DNA of 64,000 nucleotides from Dyella sp. GSA-30. GTDB lineage: Bacteria; Pseudomonadota; Gammaproteobacteria; Xanthomonadales; Rhodanobacteraceae. This document shows, in pieces, positions 54,760 through 63,884 of this stretch. Location of the stretch: contig NZ_AP027042.1 of the NCBI RefSeq assembly GCF_027924605.1, positions 4,441,524 to 4,505,523 of the forward strand, written 5' to 3'. The stretch's first letter is position 1, and each line of letters starts with the position of its first letter. The notes under the pieces are model-generated. The model worked only from the letters and a program-made list of their open reading frames with translations. It was not told the DNA's origin and did not search any database. Made by a program: the position numbers and the translations under genes.

Positions 54760-55517
54760 CGCTTCGCATTGCCATCGTCGACGACGAAGCGCCCGCGCGC
54801 GACAAACTGCGCCGTTACCTAAAGGATGCCGCCGGCTTCGAACTGATCGGCGAAGCCGATAGCGGTGGCGCGGCCGTGACACTGATTTCGCGCGAACGAC
54901 CCGATGTCGTATTGCTCGACGTGCGTATGCCGGACATGGATGGGTTCGCTGTGCTGGAGGCCCTGGGCGATTCGTTGCCGTCTGAAGTGATCTTCGTCAC
55001 TGCGCATGGCGACTATGCCCTGCAGGCTTTCGAAGTGCATGCATTCGACTACCTGCTCAAACCCGTCAGCCCGGAACGCTTCGATCGGCTCCTGCAGCGT
55101 CTGCGGCAACGACTATCACCGCGACAGGATATCGGACAGCGGCTGGAGGGTTTGTTGGACGCCCTGCCCGCGCCCGTCGGCTACGTCGCGCATTTGCTGA
55201 TCGAGGCAGACAACCGCGCCGAGCTGATTCCCGTCGAGCGGATCAGCCGTATCGAGGCCGATCGCAACTATCTGGATATTCATGCCGATGGCCGCAGACA
55301 TCGGATGCGCGGCACGCTGGAACGCATGCAGGCACGCCTGGATCCCGCCTGCTTTGTACGCATCAATCGTTCGACGCTGGTGCGCCTTGCGGCGATCCAC
55401 GAACTCGCGCCCTGGCCCGATGGCGAATATCGGCTGCATATGGATGACGGGAGTCGAATTACCTGGACGCGGCGTTATCTGGAGCAGGCGCCGCCTGGGT
55501 TGTTGCGGCGGGTGTAG
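54756..55517 (+). CDS. LytTR-type response regulator (AlgR-like, GTG start)
   Basis: A 253-residue regulator. The receiver domain has IAIVDDEAPARDKL, phosphoacceptor Asp in VVLLDVRMPDMDGF, Thr in IFVTAHGDYA and Lys in YLLKPVSPERF. The C-terminal LytTR DNA-binding domain runs from VERISRIEADRNYLDIHADG to CFVRINRSTLVRLAAI. The start is GTG 54756, overlapping the kinase stop (GTGA), so the pair is coupled. LytTR proteins bind direct repeats upstream of targets; none is evident nearby. It resembles AlgR of Pseudomonas, but no alginate genes are in view. Confidence 0.92.
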   Translation: MTLRIAIVDDEAPARDKLRRYLKDAAGFELIGEADSGGAAVTLISRERPDVVLLDVRMPDMDGFAVLEALGDSLPSEVIFVTAHGDYALQAFEVHAFDYLLKPVSPERFDRLLQRLRQRLSPRQDIGQRLEGLLDALPAPVGYVAHLLIEADNRAELIPVERISRIEADRNYLDIHADGRRHRMRGTLERMQARLDPACFVRINRSTLVRLAAIHELAPWPDGEYRLHMDDGSRITWTRRYLEQAPPGLLRRV

Positions 55518-55540
55518 ATGGCCTGGAAAAGCCCTTCCTA

Positions 55541-55655
55541 TTCGTCGTCCCGGCGAAGGCCGGGACCCATTCCTCAACGCTGACGCTTGCCATGCGTCAC
55601 CTGACGAGCGAAGCCTGAGGAATGGATCCCTCCTATTCGCCGGGATGACGATGAA
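55541..55655. repeat. CCGG-type inverted repeat between the LytTR gene and the PQQ dehydrogenase
   Basis: The left arm TCGTCGTCCCGGCGAAGGCC (from 55543, continuing GGGACCCATTCCTCA) and the inverted right arm (55614-55653: TGAGGAATGGATCCCTCC ... CCGGGATGACGATGA) can pair. It is the fullest copy of the short repeat seen at 27271, 27331 and 37118. Confidence 0.75.
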
Positions 55656-55778
55656 AACTGAAGTTTGCAGGTCCTGCCACAAGCGGCGACTTCGTCCCAG
55701 CCAGCCCGGCGTTCGTCCCGCACAACACCCCCGACTCCCCCACAGCACTGCATGCTGTCGTCACGTCTTCCCGTGAGC

Positions 55779-57719
55779 ATGACCATGCCGGCCCCCTATC
55801 ACCTTTCCCGACTCATCCCTTTGCTGCTCGGCGCCACCTTCGCTCATACCGCGATAGCCGACGGCGACTGGCCAGCCTACGGCAACGATCCAGGCGGCAT
55901 GCGCTTCTCGCCATTGACCCAGATCGATCGCAGCAATGTCGCCAACCTGAAACCCGCCTGGACCTTCCACGTCGGCGACATACTCGACGGCAAGAACGAC
56001 ACGCCGCGCAGCGGGCTGGAGACCACGCCGATCATGGTCGACGGCACGCTCTATCTGACAACACCGATCAATCGGGTCATCGCCCTGGATCCGGAAACCG
56101 GCAAGCAACGCTGGGCCTACGATCCCAAGCTGGACCTGCACGCCGATTACGGCGATGGCCTGATCAACCGAGGCGTCGCCACCTGGCTCGACGCTTCCGG
56201 CGATACGACGCAGGCCTGCCACCGACGGATCTACGAAGCGACCCTCGATGCGCGCCTGATCGCGCTCGATGCGGCCACCGGACAACCCTGCGCCGACTTT
56301 GGTCAGCACGGGCAGATCAATCTGGCCAACGTCCCGGGCTTTCGCCACGGCGAATACCACATGACCTCACCACCGGCCGTCGTCGATGGCGTGGTCATCG
56401 TGGGCTCGGCCATCAACGACAACAACCGTACGGACATGCCGGCCGGCGTGGTGCGTGGCTTCGACGCGCGCAGCGGCGCGTTGCGCTGGAGTTGGGATCC
56501 GATCGCCACACATCCTGCCGGTAGCGGTGCGTCCACATGGCAAAGCGGTGCGGCCAATGCCTGGTCGATCATGGCGGTCGACGAGGCACGTGGCCTGGTG
56601 TTCGTTCCTACCGGCAGCGCAAGTCCGGACTACTACGGTGGCCATCGTCCCGGCGACAATCACTGGGCAAATGCCGTCGTCGCCTTGCATGCATCGACAG
56701 GCAAGCTCGCCTGGGGTTTCCAACTGGTGCACCACGACCTGTGGGACTACGACACCGCGTCGCCGCCCTTGCTGACCACGCTCAAGCGCGACGGTCGCGA
56801 TGTGCCGGTGGTCGTGCAGGGAAACAAGACCGGCTACCTCTATGTACTCGATCGCACAACCGGCAAACCGTTCTTTCCGGTGGAGGAACGTGCCGTCCCG
56901 CAAAGCGACGTGCCGGGTGAACTGACCTCGCCGACGCAGCCGATTCCCACCACGCTTCCTGCGTTGAGTCCGACCTCGTTGAACGTGGCCGACTTCTGGG
57001 GGCCGACCGAGGCCGATCGAGAAAGCTGTCGCAAAGCGATGCATGGCCGCAGCGTGTCCAGCGTGTTCACGCCGCCCAGCCTGCAAGGCGGCGCTGCCGT
57101 GCCCGGCAATGTCGGCGGCATGAACTGGAGCGGCTACGCCTTCGATCCTCAACGCAACCTGCTGGTGGTCAATACCAGCTTCTTGCCGTTCGAACTGCGC
57201 CTGATCGAACGCACCGACTACGACACGCACGTCCATCAGGATGATCCTGGCGAATACGCAGGACAGCACGGCACGCCTTACGCCATGTATCGCCACGCCT
57301 TGCTGTCTTCCTCGCATCTACCTTGCGGACCCGGACGGTGGGGCGAATTGGTGGGCGTCGACCTGGCGACAAGCCGCATCCGTTGGCGCGTTCCCTTGGG
57401 ATCGTTCCAGGACTTCGCGCCGAAGATCAAGAACATGCCCGTCGGCGCACTCAGTCTCGGCGGCCCGATCGTGACGGCAGGCGGCCTGGCGTTTATCGCC
57501 GGCACCATCGATCCGTATCTGCGCGCCTTCGATCTCGATAACGGCAAGGAGCTGTGGAAAGCACGCTTGCCGGCGAGCGGACATGCCACGCCGATGAGCT
57601 ACAGCTGGAAGGGCCGCCAGTATGTAGTGATCGCTGCCGGCGGTAGCGCCAAGATCACGGAGGAAGCACAAGGCGATGCCATCGTCGCCTACGCGCTACC
57701 GGACAACGCCACGCCCTGA
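55779..57719 (+). CDS. Periplasmic PQQ-dependent dehydrogenase (glucose dehydrogenase-like)
   Basis: A 646-residue quinoprotein. A signal peptide (HLSRLIPLLLGATFAHTAIA) precedes an eight-bladed propeller with repeated W motifs (WPAYGNDPGGMRFSPLTQID, ALDPETGKQRWAYDPK, LVHHDLWDYDTASPPLL, GNKTGYLYVLDRTTGKPFF, DNGKELWKARLPASGHATPM). It should oxidise an alcohol or sugar in the periplasm with PQQ. Membrane glucose dehydrogenase has an N-terminal five-helix anchor that is missing here. The start is ATG 55779 or 55785, with no good Shine-Dalgarno site. No PQQ synthesis genes are in the window. Confidence 0.88.
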   Translation: MTMPAPYHLSRLIPLLLGATFAHTAIADGDWPAYGNDPGGMRFSPLTQIDRSNVANLKPAWTFHVGDILDGKNDTPRSGLETTPIMVDGTLYLTTPINRVIALDPETGKQRWAYDPKLDLHADYGDGLINRGVATWLDASGDTTQACHRRIYEATLDARLIALDAATGQPCADFGQHGQINLANVPGFRHGEYHMTSPPAVVDGVVIVGSAINDNNRTDMPAGVVRGFDARSGALRWSWDPIATHPAGSGASTWQSGAANAWSIMAVDEARGLVFVPTGSASPDYYGGHRPGDNHWANAVVALHASTGKLAWGFQLVHHDLWDYDTASPPLLTTLKRDGRDVPVVVQGNKTGYLYVLDRTTGKPFFPVEERAVPQSDVPGELTSPTQPIPTTLPALSPTSLNVADFWGPTEADRESCRKAMHGRSVSSVFTPPSLQGGAAVPGNVGGMNWSGYAFDPQRNLLVVNTSFLPFELRLIERTDYDTHVHQDDPGEYAGQHGTPYAMYRHALLSSSHLPCGPGRWGELVGVDLATSRIRWRVPLGSFQDFAPKIKNMPVGALSLGGPIVTAGGLAFIAGTIDPYLRAFDLDNGKELWKARLPASGHATPMSYSWKGRQYVVIAAGGSAKITEEAQGDAIVAYALPDNATP

Positions 57720-57734
57720 AAACAGTGGCGAAAA

Positions 57735-57760
57735 CAGGCGCTACGACCGCGTAGCGCCTG
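57735..57760 (+). terminator. Hairpin after the PQQ dehydrogenase gene
   Basis: CAGGCGCTACG and CGTAGCGCCTG form an 11-bp perfect stem with loop ACCG, 15 bases past the stop. Only CTTCG follows, so it is a weak or factor-dependent terminator. Confidence 0.55.
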
Positions 57761-57860
57761 CTTCGACGGATGGACTATCGACGATTCGAACGGGGCTCAA
57801 GTTTGCGGATTGCCCTTGGTGAACCAGGCGCTGATCCGCAAAACACGTATCCATGTCTAT

Positions 57861-57886
57861 ACCAAGGGACATTACCAAGGGACATT
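57861..57886. repeat. 13-base tandem duplication
   Basis: ACCAAGGGACATT occurs twice in direct succession (57861-57873 and 57874-57886). It lies in the gene-free stretch between the PQQ dehydrogenase and the tRNA operon, where I see no other coding feature. Confidence 0.8.
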
Positions 57887-57943
57887 CGGACAGCCCGATC
57901 CGTGGAAGCGCAGCGCGCCCCTCGACTCGTAGAAGAAGCCCAA

Positions 57944-57976
57944 AGAAAAAGGCGCTCAGCTTTCGCCAAGCGCCTA
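57944..57976 (-). terminator. Terminator of the Arg-Pro-Arg-His-Lys tRNA operon
   Basis: AGGCGCT and AGCGCCT pair around a larger loop and are followed on the minus strand by TTTTCTTT, ~10 bases beyond tRNA-Lys. Confidence 0.88.
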
Positions 57977-57984
57977 TCTTTAGT

Positions 57985-58060
<76 letters not shown>

Positions 58061-58085
58061 AGGAAACTCTAATTGTACTACAAAT

Positions 58086-58163
58086 TGGGGTGGACGATGG
58101 GACTCGAACCCACGACAACTGGAATCACAATCCAGTACTCTAACCAGCTGAGCTACGCCCACC
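58086..58163 (-). tRNA. tRNA-His(GTG)
   Basis: The anticodon loop is TTGTGAT, and the extra 5' G (position -1, base 58163) opposite C73 is characteristic of tRNA-His. CCA is encoded; 78 bases including G-1. Confidence 0.96.
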
Positions 58164-58177
58164 GTAAAACTTTGAAC

Positions 58178-58254
58178 TGGCGCGCCTGACAGGAATCGAA
58201 CCTGCAACCGTCGGCTTAGAAGGCCGATGCTCTATCCGGTTGAGCTACAGGCGC
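58178..58254 (-). tRNA. tRNA-Arg(TCT)
   Basis: A 77-base cloverleaf with encoded CCA, acceptor GCGCCTG/CAGGCGC and anticodon loop CTTCTAA. Confidence 0.96.
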
Positions 58255-58283
58255 AGTGCACTTTTTGCGTGCAGAGCACCCGC

Positions 58284-58360
58284 TGGTCGGGGCAGAGGGA
58301 TTCGAACCCACGACATCCAGCTCCCAAAGCTGGCGCTCTACCAGGCTGAGCTATACCCCG
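58284..58360 (-). tRNA. tRNA-Pro(TGG)
   Basis: A 77-base cloverleaf with encoded CCA, acceptor CGGGGTA/TGCCCCG and anticodon loop TTTGGGA in stem CCAGC/GCTGG. Confidence 0.96.
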
Positions 58361-58539
58361 ATTGCTTCGAAACCTCGTCCGCTTACGCAAGCCGAAGCTT
58401 AGAAATGCTACGGGTGACGCTTCGCCTAGTCAATCCGTATCGAAGCACACCGAACTTCAAACTTATCGTCCGGCACCACAATGGCGATGTTTTGCCTTTG
58501 TAGTAAGAGTGCAGTGCGAACACTGCGCTCCTTGAATAA

Positions 58540-58616
58540 TGGCGCGCCCGGAGAGATTCGAACTCCCGACCACCAAGTTCGTAGCCTGGTACTCTATCCA
58601 ACTGAGCTACGGGCGC
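58540..58616 (-). tRNA. tRNA-Arg(ACG)
   Basis: A 77-base cloverleaf with encoded CCA, acceptor GCGCCCG/CGGGCGC and anticodon loop CTACGAA. First gene of the operon; a 179-base spacer without genes separates it from tRNA-Pro. Confidence 0.96.
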
Positions 58617-58681
58617 GCGGTGAAAACTTCTGTCTTTGTCGCCGATCTGCCGAAACAGGAGGCGCCGAAGCCAGAAGCGGA

Positions 58682-58710
58682 ATTATTCAGACTCCGCGCA
58701 CGATCGTCAA
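58682..58710 (-). promoter_or_regulatory. Sigma-70 promoter of the five-tRNA operon
   Basis: On the minus strand TTGACG (58705-58710), 17-base spacer and AATAAT (58682-58687). Upstream is a strongly AT-rich stretch (GAAATTTTTCTGAAAAAAGT) resembling an UP element, as expected for a stable-RNA promoter. Confidence 0.85.
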
Positions 58711-58816
58711 TACTTTTTTCAGAAAAATTTCATTTCGATGTATCGGAGCGTTCATCGAAAGCACCGTCCATTGCGCGTGATGGCTGCATTTGGACGTCCG
58801 AATGAGCTCACCCAAC

Positions 58817-58843
58817 AAAAAAGCGGCCCGCGGGCCGCTTTTT
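58817..58843 (-). terminator. Rho-independent terminator of ftsH
   Basis: AAAAGCGGCC and GGCCGCTTTT pair around CGCG, with a U run on the minus strand, 20 bases past the ftsH stop. Confidence 0.93.
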
Positions 58844-58862
58844 CATATCAACCTGCTTTGGT

Positions 58863-60797
58863 TCAACTCTGCGTCGCCGGATCGCCCACCTTCGCACCCG
58901 CATCGCCACGTGGCGGCGGAGGCGGCGGCGTGGACGAGGTCGACGAGGTCTTCGACCAATCGGCCGGCGGACCCGGTGTGCGACCAGCCATGATGTCGTC
59001 GATCTGATGCGCGTCGATTGTCTCGAACTGCAACAACGCATCGGACATCACATGCAGCTTGTCGATGTTCTCGGTGAGCAACTGCTTGGTACGCGCGTAG
59101 GCGCGATCAAGAATGTTGCGCACCACTTCATCGATCTTGCGCGCGGTCTCGTTGGAGACGTTCTTGTGCTGCGTGACCGAGCGGCCGAGGAAGACTTCGT
59201 CTTCTTCTTCGCCGTAGGTCACCGGGCCGAGTTCGTCGGACAGGCCCCACTTGGTAGCCATGTTGCGCGCCATCTTGGTCGCACGCTCGATATCGTTGGA
59301 AGCACCCGTGGTGACCTTGTCGGCACCGAAGATCAGCTCTTCGGCCACACGGCCGCCGTACAGCGAGCACAGCTGCGATTCGATCGCGACGCGGTTCATG
59401 CTGTACTTGTCGCCTTCGGGCAGGTACATCGTGACACCCAGCGCACGACCGCGCGGAATGATGGTGACCTTGTAGACCGGATCGTGCTCGGGCACGAGGC
59501 GACCGACGATGGCATGACCGGCTTCGTGATACGCCGTCAGCTTCTTCTCGTCTTCGCTCATCGCCATCGAGCGACGCTCGGTGCCCATCAGGATCTTGTC
59601 GCGCGCCTTATCCAGATGAATCATGCGCACGTCGCGCGCGTTCTCACGCGCAGCGAACAGCGCCGCCTCGTTGACGAGGTTGGCAAGGTCAGCACCGGAG
59701 AAACCAGGCGTACCGCGCGCAATCACCATCGGATTGACGTCGCTGGCCACCGGCACCTTGCGCAGATGCACCTTGAGGATCTGCTCGCGGCCCTTCACGT
59801 CCGGCAGGCCGACCACGACCTGGCGATCGAAACGGCCCGGACGCAGCAGCGCCGGGTCGAGCACGTCGGGACGGTTGGTGGCCGCGATGACGATGATGCC
59901 CTCGGTGCCTTCGAAGCCGTCCATTTCGACCAGCAGCTGGTTGAGCGTCTGCTCGCGCTCGTCATGACCGCCGCCCAGACCCGCACCGCGATGACGACCG
60001 ACCGCATCGATTTCGTCGATGAAGATGATGCACGGCGCGTGCTTCTTGGCCTGCTCGAACATGTCGCGCACGCGGCTGGCGCCGACGCCGACAAACATTT
60101 CGACGAAGTCGGAACCGGAGATGGAGAAGAACGGCACCTTGGCTTCGCCAGCGATCGCCTTGGCGAGCAGCGTCTTGCCGGTGCCGGGCGGGCCGACCAT
60201 CAGCACGCCGCGCGGAATCTTGCCGCCGAGCTTCTGGAACTTGCCCGGATCGCGCAGGAACTCGACCAGCTCGCCGACTTCTTCCTTCGCTTCGTCGCAA
60301 CCGGCAACGTCGCTGAAATTGACCTTGATCTGGTCCTCGCCCTGCAGCTTGGCGCGCGAACGGCCGAAGCTCATCGCGCCGCGTCCGCCGGCACCGGCCT
60401 GCATCTGCCGCATGAACCAGATGAACACACCGACGATCAGGATGATCGGTAGCCAGTTGAGCAGCAGACCAAGCAGCGAGAAGCCGTTATTGGAGGGCTC
60501 CTGGCGAACCTCGACGCCCTTGTCCTGCATCTGCTTGACGACCGTGCTGGTCGACCAGCCGAGCACCGGCGCGACAGTGCGGAACGAACTGCCGTCCTTG
60601 AGTTTGCCGCTGATGGCGGCGGGTTGGTCGGCGCTGATGGTTGCGCTGGACACGTTGCCGTTGTCCACGCTCTGCACGAAGCTGCTGTAAGGCAGATCCG
60701 ACGACGAGCCGCCATGCGGGTTGAAGCTCTGGAAAACGGTGAGCAGGATCACTGCGATCACTAACCAGAGCAGCAAATTTTTAGCCATTTCATTCAT
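58863..60797 (-). CDS. ftsH: ATP-dependent zinc metalloprotease FtsH
   Basis: A 644-residue membrane AAA+ protease. Two membrane helices ([19 protein letters not shown] and [21 protein letters not shown]) flank a periplasmic domain. Walker A is [18 protein letters not shown] near residue 202, the SRH is present, and the zinc site HEAGHA lies near 421. It degrades membrane proteins and, in many gammaproteobacteria, LpxC. ATG 60797 overlaps the rlmE stop (ATGA); the ATG three codons later gives the E. coli-like MAKN start. Conserved rlmE-ftsH pair. Confidence 0.97.
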   Translation of the reverse strand: MNEMAKNLLLWLVIAVILLTVFQSFNPHGGSSSDLPYSSFVQSVDNGNVSSATISADQPAAISGKLKDGSSFRTVAPVLGWSTSTVVKQMQDKGVEVRQEPSNNGFSLLGLLLNWLPIILIVGVFIWFMRQMQAGAGGRGAMSFGRSRAKLQGEDQIKVNFSDVAGCDEAKEEVGELVEFLRDPGKFQKLGGKIPRGVLMVGPPGTGKTLLAKAIAGEAKVPFFSISGSDFVEMFVGVGASRVRDMFEQAKKHAPCIIFIDEIDAVGRHRGAGLGGGHDEREQTLNQLLVEMDGFEGTEGIIVIAATNRPDVLDPALLRPGRFDRQVVVGLPDVKGREQILKVHLRKVPVASDVNPMVIARGTPGFSGADLANLVNEAALFAARENARDVRMIHLDKARDKILMGTERRSMAMSEDEKKLTAYHEAGHAIVGRLVPEHDPVYKVTIIPRGRALGVTMYLPEGDKYSMNRVAIESQLCSLYGGRVAEELIFGADKVTTGASNDIERATKMARNMATKWGLSDELGPVTYGEEEDEVFLGRSVTQHKNVSNETARKIDEVVRNILDRAYARTKQLLTENIDKLHVMSDALLQFETIDAHQIDDIMAGRTPGPPADWSKTSSTSSTPPPPPPRGDAGAKVGDPATQS

Positions 60798-61444
60798 GCA
60801 CGGTTCTCGCCCGGTTGCCCGCTGCCGACCTTGCGACCGGTAGCGAGGGCATATACCTCACGCGAACGGGCGCGGGAGGCCTTTGGTTTACGCATAGTCA
60901 CGCGGCTGAACTCCGCGCGCAAGTTGCGCAAGTAATCGTCAAAGCCGGCCCCCTGGAATAGCTTGATCAGGAAAGACCCGCCTGGCTTGAGCCAGTGCCG
61001 GCTGAAATCGAGCGCCAGATCGGCCAGGTCCATTGCCCGGATCTGATCGGCCAGCGCTACACCACTCATATTGGGGGCCATATCGGAGAGCACAAGATCG
61101 ACCTTCTGGCCGTCCAGACGACTCTCCAACTCCCTCAACACGGATTCTTCGCGAAAATCGCCCTGCAGGAAGTCCACCCCACCAATACCCTGCATCGGCA
61201 GGATGTCCATGGCGATGATCGTGCCCTTGTCGCCCATGCGCTGGCGCACCAGCTGCGACCAGCCACCTGGGGCGGCGCCCAGGTCGACCACGCGCATGCC
61301 GGGCTTGAGCAGCTTGTCGCGGTCGACGAGCTCCTCAAGCTTGAAAGCCGCGCGCGAACGCAGGCCTTCGGCCTGAGCCTTCTTCACGAAGACGTCGTCG
61401 AAATGTTCCCGCAGCCAGCGGGAACTGCTTTTGCTGCGAGACAT
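60794..61444 (-). CDS. rlmE: 23S rRNA (uridine-2552-2'-O)-methyltransferase RlmE
   Basis: A 216-residue FtsJ-type methyltransferase with the K-D-K-E tetrad: Lys in [10 protein letters not shown], Asp in [12 protein letters not shown], Lys in [12 protein letters not shown] and Glu in [10 protein letters not shown], plus SAM loop [13 protein letters not shown]. It methylates U2552 late in 50S assembly. The start [14 protein letters not shown] (61444) matches the family. Its stop overlaps the ftsH start; it is divergent from yhbY with 81 bases between them. Confidence 0.96.
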   Translation of the reverse strand: MSRSKSSSRWLREHFDDVFVKKAQAEGLRSRAAFKLEELVDRDKLLKPGMRVVDLGAAPGGWSQLVRQRMGDKGTIIAMDILPMQGIGGVDFLQGDFREESVLRELESRLDGQKVDLVLSDMAPNMSGVALADQIRAMDLADLALDFSRHWLKPGGSFLIKLFQGAGFDDYLRNLRAEFSRVTMRKPKASRARSREVYALATGRKVGSGQPGENRA

Positions 61445-61525
61445 CGTCGGCAACGGCCACAGGTAAGGGGAATGGCTGCATGATACCCTTTACGGTCCAT
61501 CTGCCGCGAATCCGAGACTGAACGC

Positions 61526-61822
61526 ATGGCCCTTTCCCCTTCACAGCGCCGCTACCTGCGCAGCCTGGCCCATGACCTGAGCCCGGTGATCCTGCTCGGC
61601 GCCAAGGGCGCGACCGACGCGGTGCTCAAGGAGCTGGACCTGGCCCTGTCCCATCACGAGCTGGTCAAGGTGAAGCTGTCCGGCGGCGACAAGGACGAGC
61701 GCCAGGAGCAGATCGACTTCCTGAGCCAGGGCACCCGCGCCGAAAGCGTCCAGCAGATCGGCCATGTCGTGGTCCTGTTCCGCCGCAACGAGGACGAGCC
61801 CAAGCTCGCCCTGCCACGCTAA
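61526..61822 (+). CDS. yhbY: Ribosome-associated RNA-binding protein YhbY
   Basis: A 98-residue CRM-domain (CRS1-YhbY) protein with LSPSQRRYLRSLAHDLSPVI, the GxxG-type loop LGAKGATDAVLKEL and HHELVKVKLSGG. It binds pre-50S particles. It is divergent from rlmE-ftsH, as in E. coli, and its stop overlaps the next start by one base (TAATG). Confidence 0.95.
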   Translation: MALSPSQRRYLRSLAHDLSPVILLGAKGATDAVLKELDLALSHHELVKVKLSGGDKDERQEQIDFLSQGTRAESVQQIGHVVVLFRRNEDEPKLALPR

Positions 61823-62196
61823 TGGACCTCGCGCTCGACCGCCCAGGCGATTTCCTGTTCGTGCGGCGTGTTGCCGCACGGTCAATTACGGTCATGGACC
61901 GGGAAATCACCCAGAGTTTCCTGTTGGCGCCCGATCAGGCCGTGGAAGGCTGGCCGGTGAATGACGCCAAGGCCCTGACTACCCTCCAGGTCGACGACAT
62001 CCTGGCACTGAAGCCGGAACTGGTGATCCTGGGTACCGGCGAACGCCAGGTATTCCCCCCCGCCGAGTTCATGGCCGGTTTCCTGCGCAAAGGCGTAGGT
62101 ATCGAAGTGATGGACAACGGCGCAGCGGCACGGACGTACGACTTGCTCGCCGGTGAAGGGCGACGGGTTGTCGTCGCCTTCATTCTGCCGGCATGA
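61822..62196 (+). CDS. Mth938-like (DUF498) domain protein
   Basis: A 124-residue protein of the Mth938/DUF498 family, related to the mitochondrial complex I assembly factor NDUFAF3: ITVMDREITQSFLLAPDQAVEGW, LALKPELVILGTGERQVFPP and GIEVMDNGAAARTYDLLAGEGR. Its bacterial role is unknown. It is translationally coupled to yhbY (TAATG) and convergent with nlpD (2 bases apart). Confidence 0.9.
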   Translation: MDLALDRPGDFLFVRRVAARSITVMDREITQSFLLAPDQAVEGWPVNDAKALTTLQVDDILALKPELVILGTGERQVFPPAEFMAGFLRKGVGIEVMDNGAAARTYDLLAGEGRRVVVAFILPA

Positions 62197-62198
62197 AG

Positions 62199-63236
62199 TC
62201 ACTTCGAGGGTAAATACCCCAGCGGATCGACCGGATTGCCGTCCTTGCGAATCTGGAACTGCAGCTCGTCACGCGAAGCACCCGTGGCGCCCATTTCCGC
62301 GATCTGCTGGCCCGCCGTGACCTTCTGACCTTCCTTGACCAGACGCTTGCGGTTGTGACCGTAGGCCGAAAGGAAGCTGTCGCTGTGCTTGATGATAACC
62401 AGCTCGCCGTAGCCGACCAGGCCATTGCCGCTGTAAACGACGACACCGTCGGCGGCCGCGCGAATGGGATCGCCTGCCTTGCCGAGTACTTCAATGCCGG
62501 GAATCGCATCGCCGCTCTGGAAACGCTTGCCGAGCTGACCGTCGGCGGGCCAGCGCCAGACCACCCCACCCTGCGAACGCGTGCCACCGGGTGATGGCGC
62601 CACTGCAGCCGGAGGCGGCGGAGGCGGTTGCGTCGCCGGAGACTGCGTCGGCGCACCGGCCACCGGCACGACCGTGCTGGTGGGCACGGCAGGCGTGGCA
62701 GTACCGGTCGAGGCCGGTTTAGGTGCAGAAGCAGCAGGTGCTGGCTTGCCGGTATCGGCCGTATTGGCAGGAACGTCCTCGAACATCGGCTCCGCAGGCG
62801 GCGGCGCAGCAGCCGGTGCGGGCTTGTTCGCAGGCACCACGACAGGCACCACGACAGGCGCCGCGGCAACGGCCGCCGGCTTGGCGTTACTGCCACCGGC
62901 AGGCGACAGGCGCAGTACCTGTCCTGGCCAGATCGTGTAGGGCGCCTGGATATTGTTCCATTGCGCCAGATCGCGGAAATCCACCTTGTTACGGAAGGCG
63001 ATCGAATACAGCGTATCGCCATGCACTACCTGGTAACTGCCGCCAGGCACCTGCGTACGCGCGGGTGCGGGCGCGGGAGTTCGCGGTGCCGGACCGGACG
63101 ATGCGGCCGGTTCGACCCGCACCGAATGGGTCATGCTGCCGCAGGCAGCCACGCTCATGGCCAGAACGGAAATCGCAGCGAGCCGGACGGAAGGATTCAT
63201 GGTCGCCAGCATACCTAGGCGCAATGGGGATTTCAT
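62199..63236 (-). CDS. nlpD: NlpD-like lipoprotein, LysM plus degenerate M23 peptidase domain
   Basis: A 345-residue outer-membrane lipoprotein. The lipobox is LAMSVAAC, the LysM domain YQVVHGDTLYSIAFRNKVDF, and a long Pro/Ala linker precedes the LytM/M23 fold (GIEVLGKAGDPIRAAADGVV, LVIIKHSDSFLSAYGHNRKRL). The metal ligands of active M23 enzymes are missing (LQFQIR in place of HxH), so it should activate an amidase (AmiC-type) at division rather than cut peptidoglycan. AAAGGAG lies before the start; GTG 63245 or ATG 63200 are alternatives. Confidence 0.92.
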   Translation of the reverse strand: MKSPLRLGMLATMNPSVRLAAISVLAMSVAACGSMTHSVRVEPAASSGPAPRTPAPAPARTQVPGGSYQVVHGDTLYSIAFRNKVDFRDLAQWNNIQAPYTIWPGQVLRLSPAGGSNAKPAAVAAAPVVVPVVVPANKPAPAAAPPPAEPMFEDVPANTADTGKPAPAASAPKPASTGTATPAVPTSTVVPVAGAPTQSPATQPPPPPPAAVAPSPGGTRSQGGVVWRWPADGQLGKRFQSGDAIPGIEVLGKAGDPIRAAADGVVVYSGNGLVGYGELVIIKHSDSFLSAYGHNRKRLVKEGQKVTAGQQIAEMGATGASRDELQFQIRKDGNPVDPLGYLPSK

Positions 63237-63275
63237 ACGGGACACCGATCTCCTTTCGACATCGCTTAAGGCACG

Positions 63276-63884
63276 TCAACGTGACAGAAGCCACCACGCC
63301 ACCAGGGCGATCAGGATCACCACGACGGCCCAGCCGATCCATTCGATATTTTTCTGCAGCATGCGTTCGGCGCGCTCGCCGAACAGGCGCACAAGAATCG
63401 CCAGCAGCCACACGCGCTTGCCACGGCCGACCGCAACGCACGCCAGGAATGGGATCAACGGCACACCGACGATACCCGCCGCCCAGGTGACGAACTTCAT
63501 CGGCACGACCGGCTGCAACGCGGCCAGCGCGAGCACGGCGAGCAGACCCAGCCAATGCTGGTTCATCTCGGTGCGCAGGCTATCGACGCCCTTTTGAATC
63601 GGCTCGAGCAGATGCAAGGTGTCGAGCAGCGGATGCAAGGCCTGAAACGCCCAATGCCCGAGCGAGTAGCCGACGATCGAACCGAGCAGGGAAAACAGCA
63701 GGCTGATATTGGCGTAGAAGAACGCCTTGTGCCGTTTACCGAGCATCATCGGCGCGAGCATCACCTCCGGCATGATCGGAAAGATGAAAGCTTCGACGAA
63801 ACTCAGGCCGGATAAATACCAGACCGCGCGGGGATGGCGCGCCCAGACCAGTACGCGCGCATAAAGCGAACCGAACAGCCGCAT
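63276..63884 (-). CDS. yqaA: YqaA family inner-membrane protein (DedA-related)
   Basis: A 202-residue membrane protein with about four hydrophobic segments: YLSGLSFVEAFIFPIMPEVML, FYANISLLFSLLGSIVGYSLG, GLLAVLALAALQPVVPMKFV and IGWAVVVILIALVAWWLL. FPIMPEVMLAPM and the VP-containing re-entrant loop are typical of the SNARE-associated/VTT (DedA) group. YqaA function is unknown. It overlaps the pcm stop (TGATG) and lies 31-40 bases before nlpD, an order usual for Xanthomonadales. Confidence 0.88.
   Translation of the reverse strand: MRLFGSLYARVLVWARHPRAVWYLSGLSFVEAFIFPIMPEVMLAPMMLGKRHKAFFYANISLLFSLLGSIVGYSLGHWAFQALHPLLDTLHLLEPIQKGVDSLRTEMNQHWLGLLAVLALAALQPVVPMKFVTWAAGIVGVPLIPFLACVAVGRGKRVWLLAILVRLFGERAERMLQKNIEWIGWAVVVILIALVAWWLLSR

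Noticed and set aside
58240-58503. Plus-strand frame containing GRGIRTHDIQLPKLALYQ
   Set aside because: Antisense of tRNA-Pro; the peptide recurs in databases only because tRNA genes are conserved.
58481-58805. Plus-strand frames containing EIRTPDHQVRSLVLYP
   Set aside because: Antisense of tRNA-Arg(ACG); not a protein gene.
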